64,000 bases of DNA, from NCBI RefSeq assembly GCF_000372725.1, contig NW_005201004.1, positions 168,532 through 232,531 of the forward strand, given 5' to 3'. Source of the stretch: Emiliania huxleyi CCMP1516 (lineage: Eukaryota > Haptophyta > Isochrysidales > Noelaerhabdaceae). Position 1 is the first letter of the stretch; every line of letters starts with the position of its first letter. The translations under genes were made by a program, and so were the position numbers. Shown here piece by piece: positions 21,493 to 32,055 of this stretch. A model generated the notes under the pieces. That model was given only the letters and a program-made list of their open reading frames with translations. It did not search any database and was not told the origin of the DNA.

Positions 21493-22388
21493 CCTCGCAA
21501 GGCGCGCACCGGCTGCTCTGGCTGCTGCGCCGGCGGCCGCTGCGCTGGCCGCTGCTGCGCCGGCTGGCGGGCGGTACGGGCTACGGCCGCCGGCGGCCGC
21601 TGCACCCGCGCCTTCCCTCGCGGGCGCCGTCGCGCCGCGCGCGCCCAACTCTGCTGGTACACGGCACGCGTCGTCACACAGCCGCGGAGAACAGGCGGTG
21701 CTGTGCGCGAAGCGCGCGCGATCTCGTACTTTTAAGGCTGGATCTGGCCATTCCAAGGGTATACGGAACCTTTGAGAATCCCCAGCGTCCCACCCTCCTA
21801 GTCACACTCTCAATTTCTCGACTCGCCAACACGAGTGCTGCGATCGGGGGTGGCCCATTTCTTTTTTCCTTTCTTTTTTTGCGTGCCGGTGATAGTACTA
21901 GCACGCGCCAGTTCGCACCTGTGTCGAGCCTGTGTGCTGTGAGAGAGAGTTGTTTTGTTTCAATTCTTTTTTTGGGTCCTGTGGGCACCCCATGGGAGGG
22001 TGCCTCATAACTCATAAGTCATATCACCGTGGATGTAACATATCCGTTTTGAGAGTGTTTCATTTTAAAGAGGTCCCGAGAGGAAGAACCTCTCTCTGAG
22101 GTCCGAGGCGGTCCCGCCGGCGGACGACAAGAAAGAATGTGAGAGTGGTGATTTCTTGTTGGTTTTCAAAAGAAAATCTCTCTCTCGTTTCTCGACTCTC
22201 GGACGAACGGCTGAGGGCTGACAAGCTGCCGAGCCCAAATCACTGTGAGGGTCGTGATTTCTTGTTGGTTTTCTAAAATCTCTCTCCTCTCTCCGAACGG
22301 ACGACATTTGTTGGTCTTGGAGCACTTGGAGGTCTTGTTGTGAAATTATGTTGCGAAAAGAATTTTACAAAAGACTCCCTCGCACGAC

Positions 22389-22428
22389 ACTGGGCACGGG
22401 ACTGGCGCGCACTGGCACTAACACAGGT
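22389..22428 (+). repeat. R1 interspersed repeat upstream of the MGCGES gene
   Basis: Forty bases starting ACTGGGCACGGGACTGGCGC are identical to 52,442-52,481. Related, more diverged copies (core AACTGGCGCG) occur at about 31,371-31,425, 45,235-45,290, 21,888-21,960 (inverted) and 61,667-61,705 (inverted). This copy lies about 80 bp upstream of a start codon and is followed by an AAAAGAATTC motif, also seen next to other copies. Confidence 0.75.
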
Positions 22429-22504
22429 ACACCACGGGTGCCGGCCTAAGCGACTCCTTGCAAAAAAGAATTCGAAGAGCACGACGCGTTCGAGAGATTC
22501 ACAC

Positions 22505-24466
22505 ATGGGCTGCGGCGAGAGCAAACCGGACGAGCTGGAGGACGAGCGGGGAGAGCAGCTCGCGGCGCAGAAGTAGCCGATGCCGGAGTTAGAGCCGGTC
22601 AGCAAGCTCGTTTTTGACGCCGGGATAGTGTCAGACGATGCCGGTGCCGAGGAGAAGGGCAGCAAGCCAGCTGCACTGACCGCCGCCGACCACAAGGGCA
22701 TCCCGCTGCTGGCGGCCCTCGACGAGCAGCTCGTCGCCGTCCTCACCTCGGGCGCCATCAAGCTGCTCCGCGCCGACTTCCTGCGCGCCGACGGCTCCGA
22801 GGCGATGCTACCCAAGCTCCTGCGCCGGCAAGAGCTGGAGCGAATGGAGAAGGAGCGAGGCATCAGTGTCTTCCTCACGCCAAAGGAGGCTGTAGTGGCA
22901 CTGCGCTCGCTGAGCCGCGAAGTCGCCGGGCTGACTTACGGCTGGACCTCGCCGGACCACCCCGACGTGACTGGAGAGTATCTGTCCAACGCGCGGCGCT
23001 TCCTGCGCCACCCGCTCGGCGAGCACGTGACGGCCCTCTTTTGGGAGTGCGCTGCCACTTTTGACCCACCGCAACCAGTAGCTGCACGCTCGGGAGGGCA
23101 GAGACCCCCTGCGGCCGTGGGCACACTCCTCTCCGCTCTCACCACCCACGACCGCCTCGCCTTTCACCTCCCCTCCGCAGCTTCTCCTCCCTCCCGCAAA
23201 AGCCGAGGACGGGGTCCGAGGACGAGCTCTTCTCCCAAGCGCTCAAGGTCCGCCCCGCCTTCCTCTGCCGCCCTCTGCGCCCGCCGCTTTTCATCTACTA
23301 CTCCCCACTCTCTCGCCCGCACACATGCCCTTGCTTCTTCTAACGCCTCCCCTCTTCTCACCCCCTGCAGGTCATGGGCGACGTCTATGCCTCTCCCCTC
23401 GGCACGACCGTCATCCGCCACCGCTCCGTGCCAGCCCAGCCGGCGGAGCTGGACGGCGAAGTGGTCATCCTCGTCGAGAAGGGCGGCGGGCTCGACGGCG
23501 CCGGCGCCGAGGCAGAGCTGCGCAGTGCTCTCGGGGCGTTTGAGAACCCACGGTTCGAGGAGGGCCGGTGGCGCGTGCGCTTCCCAACGCACGCGGCGGC
23601 GGCGGAGGCGGTCGAGGCAGCCACGGCAGCGGGCGCGATCGCCGTCTTCCTCTTCTACAACGGCCGCCCGTACCCCGCTCGCGGGTGCGCTGTGGCTGGC
23701 CGCCGACAGCTGCGCTGTAGCGACAGACACACCCCTCTCCGCTGGCAGGTGGACGACGTTTGAGAGCGCCGTGAGCACCGAGGCGATCGCTTGGCTCGCC
23801 TTCTTCTCTGGGCTAGGCAAGCTGCTGGAAGAGCGGCTTCCGCCCAAGGTCATCGAGATCGACGGCGAGGGTCCCCGCGTGGCCGAGGCGGAGGACCGCG
23901 CCGAGGAGGGGATGGGGCCGCGTAACAGGCGCGTGATCGCCGCGATCCAGGAGGCCGCCTTTACGGGCAAGGGCGACAAGCCGGTGGTCGTCCAGCTGTA
24001 CCGTGAGTACGCTCGCAAGGTGACAACCGCTCTGGCTTACTCGGGCGAGGAGCCAGAGGGGGAGTACGAGGGCGAGTACAACGCGTCGGGCGAGAGGGAA
24101 GGGCGCGGCGTCATGCGGTGGGTCGCCGGCACCGTCTATGAGGGCGAGTGGAAGGCGGGTAAGATGGAGGGGCGCGGCGTCGCGCGGTACGCCGACGGCG
24201 ACGTCTACGAGGGCGAGTGGAAGGCGGGTGAGAAAGAGGGGCACGGCGTCGTCCGGTGGGCCAACGGCGACGTGGAGTCGTGCTTCTACTCGCAGGGTGC
24301 CCCTGTTGGCGAGGGCGCGGAGTGGAAGGCGGGCGGGCGGCGGGCGGCGCGGCTGCGTGACGGGAAGCCGGTGGAGGAGATCTCGCTGGAGGAGGCGCGG
24401 CAGACCGCCGAGCGGCTCGGGCTCCGCATCCCTTGCCCGCTGCCCGGGCGCGTGCAAGGTCCGTGA
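22505..24466 (+). CDS. MORN-repeat protein with myristoylation-like leader and an in-frame TAG, 4 exons
   Basis: Frame from ATG 22505 reads MGCGESKPDELEDERG, a textbook N-myristoylation/palmitoylation start, but meets TAG at 22,574-22,576. The same frame continues at once with MPELEPVSKL from ATG 22580. Exons 22580-23077, 23203-23247, 23371-23669 and 23749-24466 (all GT-AG) give 519 residues from the second ATG. The middle part (TALFWECAATFDPPQP, then EDELFSQALKVMGDVYASPL, then FLFYNGRPWTTFESAVS) is a domain I do not recognise. The C-terminus has three MORN repeats (YEGEYNASGEREGRGVMRW, then YEGEWKAG twice). If the TAG is real the protein lacks lipid anchoring. Confidence 0.65.
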
Positions 24467-24836
24467 GGAGGTAGCCGAAGTGTTTTCTCCACGCACGGCG
24501 TCGGGGGAGGCTGTCTCTACCGCTCGCCAAAACGTCGGCTGCTCCGTCTCGCTAGTGCTCGTCAACAATGCTCCGGAAGATACAGCCCCGGCCTGACCCC
24601 TATCCGCTCCTATCCCGCTCGCCCACCTCCGCCACCATCCACCGTCACCTCCGGCTCCGCCGCCAGCCGCGACGCCGTGGCGCACCTCCGACCCCGCAGG
24701 CAGTCTTTTGGATGGATTCCTCAGTCCTTTTACGATACGTACACATAAGTAGTGCGGCCTTTTTGCTTTTGTGTGCGCGCGTAAAAGTTTTTGGCTATAT
24801 GGCTGACCCGTACGAGACGCGGCTCGCGCCCATTGC
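24467..24836. other. intergenic between convergent genes
   Basis: 3' regions of the MORN gene (+) and PDZ gene (-). AT-richer block at 24,725-24,800. No feature recognised. Confidence 0.45.
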
Positions 24837-26120
24837 TCACCGCCAGCGCAGTTTCCACGGCCTTCCCACCCGCGACGGCGCGGTCGGTGCCGACGGGACG
24901 GCGGCTGAATGTCCGGTCGCGAGCAAGCGCCGATGCAGTGCGGCTCGCACCGCTTGGCCGAGCGGTGGAGGGCTTGCCGCGTTGGGCCTCGCCCCGCCGC
25001 CGCCGTCGCCCCTGGCGCGCATCCGCAGCCCCAGCCGGGGCCTCGACGTGCGCCGGCGGCACACGCGAGCCTCGGCCTCGCGAGCCTCGGCCGCCGCCGC
25101 CGCCTGGCGAAGCTCCCGGAGGCCAAGCGTGGCCGTGGCGCCCGGCCCAGCGAGCAGCGCCGTCCGACTCGTATCGGCCGTAACCTCGGCTGCGATGCCT
25201 GCGGAGCCCTCGCGCGCGCGCCGCAGGGCGTCGGGTATGGCTGCCTTGTGCGGCGGCGTCGACTCGCCCTCGCGCATCGCCGTTTCGTGGTCCGACAGGG
25301 TGACGAGGAACTTGCGGGCCCAAGGGGTGGCAGCGATCTGGCCGACAAACGTCTTGCACGCGGGACGCGCCGCCACCAGCGCGTCGATCTGTCCAAAGAG
25401 GTCGTCGTCCGGGTCGTCTGGCGACAGCTCGCCCGGCCCGGCCACCCGACCGGCTGCAGCTCGCGCCCTCGAAATCCGCGCCGCCGCGAGATGCTGCTCG
25501 CCTTCGTGCGGGGTGCCGTCGGCCCAACCCGCGGCGCCGCGCAGCAGCGTCGAGAGGATCCCGCGAGAGGGCGCGGCCGGCCGCCCCTCGCCGCCGTCTG
25601 GCGGTCGGTACACCTTGAAGCAGTAGCCCGGCCGGCCAGGAGCCATCACCCTTGACACCAGCAGCCCACGCGTGAGCAGAGTGCCGTCCACCTCGAGGAC
25701 GACGTCCCCGACGGCGAGTATGCCCTGCTCCTCCGCCATCGAGCCGGGGAGGACCCGCCGGATAACGTTGCGTTCGTCGAGATCCAGGCCCAGGCCCGAC
25801 GTCCCGCGCTGCGCAACCACCTCGATGGTGCCGGCGCCGAGAGCCTCGGAGGCCGGCTGTCGCCGCTGTGGCTGCGCACTGGATCGGACCGGACTCCGAA
25901 GATGCTGCATGAGCTGGCGATCGAAGTTCCCGATGCCTGCACTGGAAGCAGCCTCCTTCCCCTTGCACTCGAGGTCAGCGGTCATTGTCGAGGTCGGGGA
26001 GGAGGCGTGGGACCGGAGCTCCTCCATACTGCTGGCCCAGGATGCGGAGTGGAGCCCGTACTTGGGCAGCTTCTCGTCAGAATCTGAGCTCGGCGGGCGC
26101 GCCGGCGGCGCGGCCGGCAT
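24837..26120 (-). CDS. PDZ-domain protein
   Basis: Intronless frame; the first ATG is at 26120 (MPAAPPARPPSSD), giving 427 residues. One PDZ domain at about residues 95-175 is clear: IEVVAQRGTSGLGLDLD with the carboxylate-binding GLGL loop, VIRRVLPGSMAEEQGILAVG, then DVVLEVDGTLLT. PDZ domains bind C-terminal peptides of partner proteins. The rest is low-complexity, with an acidic patch (SPDDPDDDLFGQ) and an Ala/Arg-rich helical tail that may form a coiled coil. Partner and location are unknown. The frame remains open to 26,207 without another ATG. Confidence 0.7.
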   Translation of the reverse strand: MPAAPPARPPSSDSDEKLPKYGLHSASWASSMEELRSHASSPTSTMTADLECKGKEAASSAGIGNFDRQLMQHLRSPVRSSAQPQRRQPASEALGAGTIEVVAQRGTSGLGLDLDERNVIRRVLPGSMAEEQGILAVGDVVLEVDGTLLTRGLLVSRVMAPGRPGYCFKVYRPPDGGEGRPAAPSRGILSTLLRGAAGWADGTPHEGEQHLAAARISRARAAAGRVAGPGELSPDDPDDDLFGQIDALVAARPACKTFVGQIAATPWARKFLVTLSDHETAMREGESTPPHKAAIPDALRRAREGSAGIAAEVTADTSRTALLAGPGATATLGLRELRQAAAAAEAREAEARVCRRRTSRPRLGLRMRARGDGGGGARPNAASPPPLGQAVRAALHRRLLATGHSAAVPSAPTAPSRVGRPWKLRWR

Positions 26121-26283
26121 GGCAGTCACAAAACGCACCTCCGCGTTTGGACGCCTGCGGACGCTTGCAATGCGAACCAAGTGCCCGATTTTCGTTCGGC
26201 TTCGCACGATGTCCGTAAAGCGCGGATAATTTCTTCTACTTAGAACAATTATTACGGATGACCTTGTCGTGAGCCGTCATGGT

Positions 26284-27047
26284 TCACAACTCTAACTCCC
26301 CTAAGCTAGTTTGGGATCGACGACGACGCACGAGCTGCATCTTGAGGCGCCTCGTTGTTCTTGTTCTTCGCGGCGCCGCGGGTTGCCCACCACCTCGCGC
26401 TCGCTGCCGAACGTGGTTGTTGTGGCCGTCGATGACGCGATCGTACTCCGCCCTTGGCCCCGCGAGCTCCCCGCGAACCACGCGCGACAGGAAGACCTCA
26501 AAGGCGTCGGGGTCAACCGAGGCGGTTTCGAACGTCGTCCGCTGACGCTCAAGCCGCTCCCAGCACCACTCCTCCTTGAGGCAGTTGTGCACATGGATCG
26601 TGACGTCAGACGACTTGCAGAGGTCAAAGTTGCCGGACACCCACGCGTAGAGGTCGCAGAGGAAGTTCTGGACCGGCGTGGCGGCGGTCTTCTCGGCGAT
26701 GGCGGCCTCTCCGCCGCAGAGCACCTCGTCGCGGCGCTCCTGTGCTCGCGACGTGCCCGCGCTGCGCGTCGGTCGCGACCTACGCGCCCGGCGCACCCAA
26801 GTCCAATCTGGAGTTGATCGTTGCTTCCCTTTCGCGAGGCGGTGCGGACTGCCGGAGGCCTCGGTCTCCCCTCTGCCCGTGCGACTTTCGCTAACTCCCT
26901 CAGCGTAGATCGTCTCTCTTCGGCGCGCTCGAGCACGTTTGGCACCAAGAGGCTTTGATTCTTACGACCCTCACCCGCCAAGGCAGGTGTGCACTCTGCT
27001 AGTACTTGTGTACTCACACCACTACACTGTGGGGTGTGCCCGAGCAT
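26284..27047 (-). CDS. hypothetical protein, probably 2 exons
   Basis: Exon 1 26793-27047 starts at ATG 27047 (MLGHTPQCSGVS). Exon 2 26284-26739 follows a 53-nt intron with a GC donor (TGC|GCCGGG) and CACAG acceptor, giving 236 residues. The centre, NFLCDLYAWVSGNFDLCKS, then NCLKEEWCWERLERQRTTFE, is Trp/Cys-rich and looks folded. The C-terminus is Arg-rich. No family recognised. Exon 2 alone lacks an ATG, which supports the two-exon model, but the junction is inferred. Confidence 0.4.
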
Positions 27048-27175
27048 GGTGTATGTGCGCGTCTGTGTGTGTGTGGGACAGACGTTGTTGTCCTATGCGC
27101 GGGGCTTCCCGCGGGGACCGAAGACGTAACAGCAGCAGCAGTGACGCCGTCCACTCGGCGGGGTCGCAGCTGCCT

Positions 27176-27755
27176 CTAAATAAATAAATAAATAAAAACG
27201 GACACCTCTCTACTGTGAGAGGGTAAAAAGGAACAGGTCCCCGCCCTTGCGATCTTTGTGCAGGGTTCTTTGTGGGTGTGGTCGGCGACTAGCCGGGGTC
27301 GTCCTCCCGATGGGGGACTACGACTAGCACTAGCCGTCTTCCACCTGGTCCCTCGGGTCCCTGCTGCTCCTAATCTCTTCGTACATCCTCCTGCTGATCT
27401 CCGCAAAGTCCTGCTCCCTCCCTCGTCTCGCCCTGCGCGTCTGCTCCGCCTCACCGTCTTCTGCCCTGCGTCGTCTGGCGACGGGTCCTCCATAGTCGGT
27501 CGAGGTCGCCGCCCTCCTCGTGCCTCTTCCCAACGTTCCCTCGGCGGCCGATGCCGTCTGCTCCGGCTCCCCAGTCCCCGGGTCTGCCCTGCTCTCGTCT
27601 GCGCTAGTTTCTGTTTCGTCATCACTGGCATCCCTCCTCTTCTTTCTCCCCTTCTTGTATGCTTTGTACATCGCGTCGATTCCTTTTCGCGTGAGCACCA
27701 GCCTGAAGCCCGCCCAGCATCTGAACCGCTCCCTAAGTCGAAGGAGCATCATCAC
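27176..27755 (-). mobile_element. LINE-B 3' end: C-terminal ORF part plus TTTA-repeat tail
   Basis: On the minus strand an Arg/Glu-rich frame (ends RMYEEIRSSRDPRDQVEDG, stop at 27330) is followed by about 150 nt of 3' UTR and a TTTA-repeat tail (TAAA on +, 27,176-27,197). The UTR and tail recur at 40,618-40,775 and partly at 61,040-61,130. A repeated 3' end with a simple tail is typical of LINE-like non-LTR elements. No reverse transcriptase core is in the window. Confidence 0.6.
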
Positions 27756-28060
27756 AGCTGCGCGTCCTGGGGAGGTACATTTGTTGCGCGCCGGAGACGA
27801 CTCGACGTCGCTGAGATCGGAGTGGCTAGTGCCATTTCACTCTGACACGCTAATCTTGAAAACGTCTCCAACGGAGCTCCGTGTTGCTTCCAGCGCCCTC
27901 CCCCGCGCTCCCTGCGGCCATGGCCGATGCTCCTAGTATGAGAGGTCATCTGGCTACCGCGAGAGCGACCCAACTCGTCGACATCGTCCGATGATGGTGC
28001 CGCAAAGTCAGCCTTCGGAGGCTATCGTGGGGTCGAGCCGCCGGCAGTAGCCGTGACATG

Positions 28061-28922
28061 TGGTTCCACCACCCCTCGTAGGCTTTGCCTCTGACCGCCA
28101 CCGTTCCCAGGCTGCCTAATTGGATGGAAAGGAAGGCTCGGCGAGCGTATAGAAGCGTTCTCGACCTCGTCGTGGCAACCTGTACGGCAGCGCTGGTAGG
28201 CGCGATGAGCGTCGTGCCACCTGACCCGAGACGGGTCGCAGGCGTCGTACCGAGCGCGTCGAGACCGTGTCCTGATGTGATCTGCACGGGTGAGTCACGT
28301 CGGCGTCAAAGGAGCGACGTGCGACCTGTCAGAGCTTGATCTCCAATCTCAGCGGCGTCGAGTCGTCTCCGGCGGCGACAATTTTGTCCCTCCCCAGGAC
28401 GCACAGAGGCAGCTGCGATCCGCGCTACTGCTCTGACAGGCTGCGCGTCGANNNNNNNNNNNNNNNNNNNNNNNNNNNNNNNNNNNNNNNNNNNNNNNNN
28501 NNNNNNNNNNNNNNNNNNNNNNNNNNNNNNNNNNNNNNNNNNNNNNNNNNNCGCTGCCTCTGGAAGGCACCGAGAGGGACAAAATGGCGCAAATGTCAAA
28601 TCAAGGTTTTGTAACGCGGGCTGTGTGTGCCACAGTGAAATGGCACTAGCCAGTGTCGCACGTCGCTCCTTTGACGCCGACGTGACTCACCCGTGCAGAT
28701 CACATCATGACACGGTCTCGACGCACTCGGTACGACGCCTGCGACCCGTCTCGGGTCAGGTGGCACGACGCTCATCGCGCCTACCAGCGCTGCCGTACAG
28801 GTTGCCACGACGAGGTCGAGCACGCTTCTATACGCTCGCCCAGCCTTCCTTTCCATCCCATTAGACAGCCTGGGAACGGTGGCGGTCAGAGGCAAAGCCT
28901 ACGAGGGGTGGTGAAACCACGG
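28061..28922. repeat. long inverted repeat (arms about 265 bp) flanking an assembly gap
   Basis: 28,061-28,326 and the reverse complement of 28,655-28,922 agree at roughly 98%, with only a few substitutions seen. A further, more diverged homologous segment (27,755-27,845 against the complement of 28,325-28,395) lies nested around it. The unresolved N block sits in the middle. It may be a transposon, a palindromic duplication or an assembly artefact. Confidence 0.85.
28452..28551. other. assembly gap, 100 N
   Basis: One hundred unknown bases of nominal length, located inside the loop of the long inverted repeat, where assembly is expected to fail. Confidence 0.99.
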
Positions 28923-29255
28923 AGACGTTTTGCGTTTGAGTACACGCGATCTCGTTCCCTTTCTCTCCTTCTCGACCTCTCTCAAAATCCATCCAGATGC
29001 AGATCCACACAAACGGGCCACAAACGCCTGGAGTAACACCGGCACGCACATCGCTGCTGCGCTCCCCGCCTCGCTCGAAGCGGGGTGCGCAACGCGTGAG
29101 CGCCAGGTCCCCTTCTCCTTCCGGCCCAGGGGCAAGGCCGGCGCGAGAGGCCGCGGCGGCGCCGTCCACGCCGCACTCCCCGAGCTGTCAGAGCCGCACC
29201 GCCGAGGGGGAAGAGGGCCGCGGGCTCCCCGCCGGCGGCGACGCGCCACCCCCCC

Positions 29256-29822
29256 TCAGCCGTGCCCGTGAATCTTGATCTTGTCCGCCGGGTGCAGCTC
29301 GTTGTCGACCAGGAACTTATTGACGTTGGCGCGCTGGTCGCCCTGCAGCTGGAGGACCTCGCCCATGTTCTTGCCCTCGGCGTCGGCGTCAACAACGGTC
29401 CCGTTGCAGCAGTGCTGCTTCTTGATGACCTTGAGGATCCGCTTGAGATCCAGGTCCTGGTTGAGCCCCTGCACAGTCGTGATGCACTTGCGTCCTGCAC
29501 GCGCAGGTGGCCGAGCGGCTTAGGCCGCACGGCACCCCGAGCCGGGGGCGTGGACGGGCGCGGACGCGCGGCTCGCCGTTGCGCTGCTGGACGCGGATGT
29601 GCACGATCTCTGCCTTGGCCCTGGCATCCTGCTCCTCCGCCGCGGCGGCCTTGTCCGCGTCCTCCTCGTCGAGAGCTGCAATCGGGTCTGCACGCGCGGG
29701 CGGCAGAGACGGCATGAGTTTCCTGCGGCCCTCGGCCGGCGCGGAAGGGTCCGGGCGGGCGTGGAGAGGCCGGGGAGCAGAGCTCGCGCACCTTTGAAGC
29801 CACTCAGCGCATCAAGATCCAT
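29256..29822 (-). CDS. translation initiation factor eIF1 (SUI1), 3 exons
   Basis: Exons 29792-29822, 29577-29687 and 29256-29494 give 126 residues. eIF1 binds the 40S subunit and secures correct start-codon choice. The core is unmistakable: VHIRVQQRNG-RKCITTVQGL, KRILKVIKKQHCCNGTV, GEVLQLQGDQR and the end DKIKIHGHG. Intron 1 is GT-AG. Intron 2 (29,495-29,576) must begin with GC (CAACG|GCGAGC), because the invariant RNGRK junction leaves no other choice. The start MDLDALSGFK is a short first exon. This gene is the cleanest proof in the window of GC-AG splicing. Confidence 0.93.
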
Positions 29823-30583
29823 GCGAGGGAACGAGAACCCTGTTTTCGGAGAGGGTTCTCGCTCACATATCCAGTGGCGGCGCCCAGGCCCACGCGCTGT
29901 GTGTGTGCTGCGCGCGCAGCAGCCGGTGCGACGCGCGCGCGACGACAGGCTCCGTTGTGCAGTGTGTGTGTGTGGATCAGGGACTGGCGCTTTGCAGAGC
30001 GCTCGCGACCAGGCAGGGCTGGCGTGGGAGGGCGCGCGAGTCGGTCCCGCTGATTTGCGGGTGACCGGCACACTCGGCGCTGCCGCTGCCGCTGCGGCTG
30101 TGTGGCTGGGTCATGTGGGTGCCGCGAGGCGGCGCGCGGCGGGGGGTGCGAGATCCGCAGGCGCGGGAGGAGAGAGAGACCGCGGTCCGCGCCTCTGTAA
30201 ACGCTGCGAGCGGATCTAGTGGCCTGGGAAAAGAAATCGCGCGGGTCGGCCGACTTCTTTCCCTTGCCTAGCCCTGAGACCTCCCCGCGCAAAGGAGTGG
30301 TGACCGACCCGCGCACAGCGGGCCGGAAGGCCGACGCGCGCGTTTTCTTTCTACTTTCATCTCTGTGAGGAGCTCGCCCGCTCACTGATCAGGCCAGCCG
30401 CGCAAAGGAGTGGCGAGTAAGGCACGGCTGGCACTCCCGAGGTCTCTTGGGGCAGAGCCCCGGCGAGGCCTCGGGAGAACTACCCAATGGGTCCCTCGGA
30501 GGGGTACCCTGGGTGGGCGGGGCCTCTACTCGCCAGGCTGCAAGCGGATCTAGTGGCCTGGGAAAAGAATTTTACGAGGGGTG
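29823..30583. other. eIF1 upstream region with a 27-bp direct repeat
   Basis: Promoter side of eIF1 (minus strand). AGCGGATCTAGTGGCCTGGG plus AAAAGAA occurs at 30,209-30,235 and again at 30,543-30,569. The second copy lies directly before a LINE-A insertion. No gene was recognised. Confidence 0.6.
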
Positions 30584-31318
30584 CAAGTCAACATGGGTGC
30601 GAAACAACGACAAGACCAAGGCACGGGCAGAGGAACGAGAGAAGAATATAGGGTGGATAAAGCGCCTGTTCACGGCATGGAGGGTGAGCCACGCCGAACG
30701 TACTGAACGTAGAGCCGAGCGGAAGGAAGAGGGGGAAGACGACTCCGAGGAGGACGAACCAGTGGAAATCCCGTTGTCAGCCGTCACGATGCACCCGAAG
30801 GGGACCCCAGCGCCGGCATCATCAGTGAAGGCACAAGTGTTCGAAGTACGAAGAGAGAAGTGGACCTGAGCAACGATATGACTTGGAGGCAAATGATCGC
30901 AGTGGGCGTCAGAAGACTCGTCCTTGCTCGAGGAGAGCTCGATAGACTCGAGGGGCCAGGATATGCAGCGAGGAGGACGGAGCTGCGCCGAAAGGCGCAA
31001 GAAGCAGCGAGAACGAGGGACCGGCAGGCGGCGGCGGCGTCGCAGAACGAGGCAGAGGAGAGCGACGCGACAGAGGAGGAAGTGACAAGGGAGAGAACGA
31101 CGAGAGTGGGACGACCGCGAGGTGGCATGAAGGTTGCAGCGAGAATCGGCGAGAGACTGCGAAGAGAGATAGGAAGAGGCGGACGCCCAAGGGTGGGCGA
31201 CGGCTAGCGCACCACACCCCTCTCCTTAAAATCCCTGTGTGGTGGCGGCGACCGGCGTGCCGTCCTCCCATCCCTCCCTTGGGTTTTCCGTTTTCTTTCT
31301 TTCTTTAAACAAGTCAAC
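30584..31318 (+). mobile_element. LINE-A 5'-truncated copy with 9-bp target-site duplication
   Basis: Bases about 30,593-31,309 match 58,049-58,743 of the longest copy: ACATGGGTGCGAAACAACGA at the left end and the TTTC tail at the right. CAAGTCAAC is duplicated at 30,584-30,592 and 31,310-31,318. The ORF is interrupted relative to the longest copy (a frame shift near 30,865), so it is dead. Confidence 0.85.
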
Positions 31319-31327
31319 TCTGTCTCA

Positions 31328-31356
31328 CAGCAGGCCGTTTTCTTTCTTTCTTTCTT
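31328..31356 (+). mobile_element. ultra-short LINE-A tail insertion inside an R1 repeat
   Basis: An uninterrupted R1 relative at 21,930-21,960 (complement) reads TCACAGCACACAGGCTCG. Here the same context is split by about 26 bp of CCGTTTTCTTTC-type tail, flanked by AGCAG on both sides. The empty-site comparison shows that the tail was inserted. Confidence 0.6.
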
Positions 31357-31673
31357 TTAGCAGACAGGCTCGACACTGGTGCGAACTGGCGCGTGCTAGC
31401 ACTATCACAGGCACACTGGGAAAAGAAATCGCGCGACCCGCCTAGGCATGCTGCCCGAAAAAGAGAAATTAGTCACGCTCGGCTGGCGCAAGGAGAAGGC
31501 CTACTGCTCAAAAGACAAAACTGTGGGAGAGAAGGTCTACATATTATGACTGCACCCATGGGCATGGCCCTGGTGCATGAGGGCTGCGGGACGAGACATA
31601 TCACGGTCGGTGGCGCCGATAATGTTGAAGACCGACGACCGCGCAGCCGTCTAGTCGACGGCCACACACACCA

Positions 31674-31945
31674 AAGAAAGAAAGAAAGAAAACACACAAC
31701 CCAAGGGAGGGATGGGAGAACGGCACGCCGCCACCACACAGGGATTTTAAGGAGAGGAGTGTGGTGCGCTAGCCGTCGCCCACCCTGGGGAGTCTGCCTC
31801 TTCGTATCTCTTTTCGCAGTCTCTCGCCGCTTCTCGCTGCAACCTTCATGCCACCTCGCGGCCGTCCCACTCTCGTCGGTCTCTCCCTTGTCACTTCCTC
31901 CTCTGTCGCGTCGTTCTCTTCTGCCTCGTCCTGCGACACCACCGG
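31674..31945 (-). mobile_element. LINE-A 5'-truncated copy, reverse orientation
   Basis: From the AAAG-repeat end at 31,674 to about 31,945 the complement matches 58,486-58,743. It keeps the coding-like stretch for GRPRGGMK and the AGGGTGGGCGACGGCTAG end. A possible 6-bp ACACCA duplication flanks it, too short to be sure. Confidence 0.75.
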
Positions 31946-32055
31946 TTTCCGGGTTCTCGCAGCCAACTTTCTTCATCTGTAGGAGCTCGCCGCTCTCACT
32001 GATCAGGCCAGCCGCTGGGGGCCCGCCTTGTTTCTCTGATCTCGCTTCTCTCAAG

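Larger units (their letters stand above)
20772..22500. other. intergenic region with inverted repeats and a strong hairpin
   Basis: No protein-like frame was recognised. A 20-bp inverted pair (GGTGCCCACAGGACCCAAAA at 20,845 and its complement at 21,970-21,989) brackets 1.1 kb. A segment at 21,888-21,960 belongs to the R1 interspersed repeat (minus orientation). The stretch before 22,500 should hold the promoter of the next gene. Confidence 0.5.

Noticed and set aside
24943-24975. tRNA-like D-arm phrase GGCCGAGCGGTGG
   Set aside because: No T-arm (GGTTCGAATC-type) or acceptor stem follows at tRNA distance; it lies in the antisense of the PDZ gene.
29505-29535. tRNA-Leu/Ser-like phrase GTGGCCGAGCGGCTTAGGC
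   Set aside because: It is inside eIF1 intron 2 and has no matching T-arm or anticodon stem downstream.
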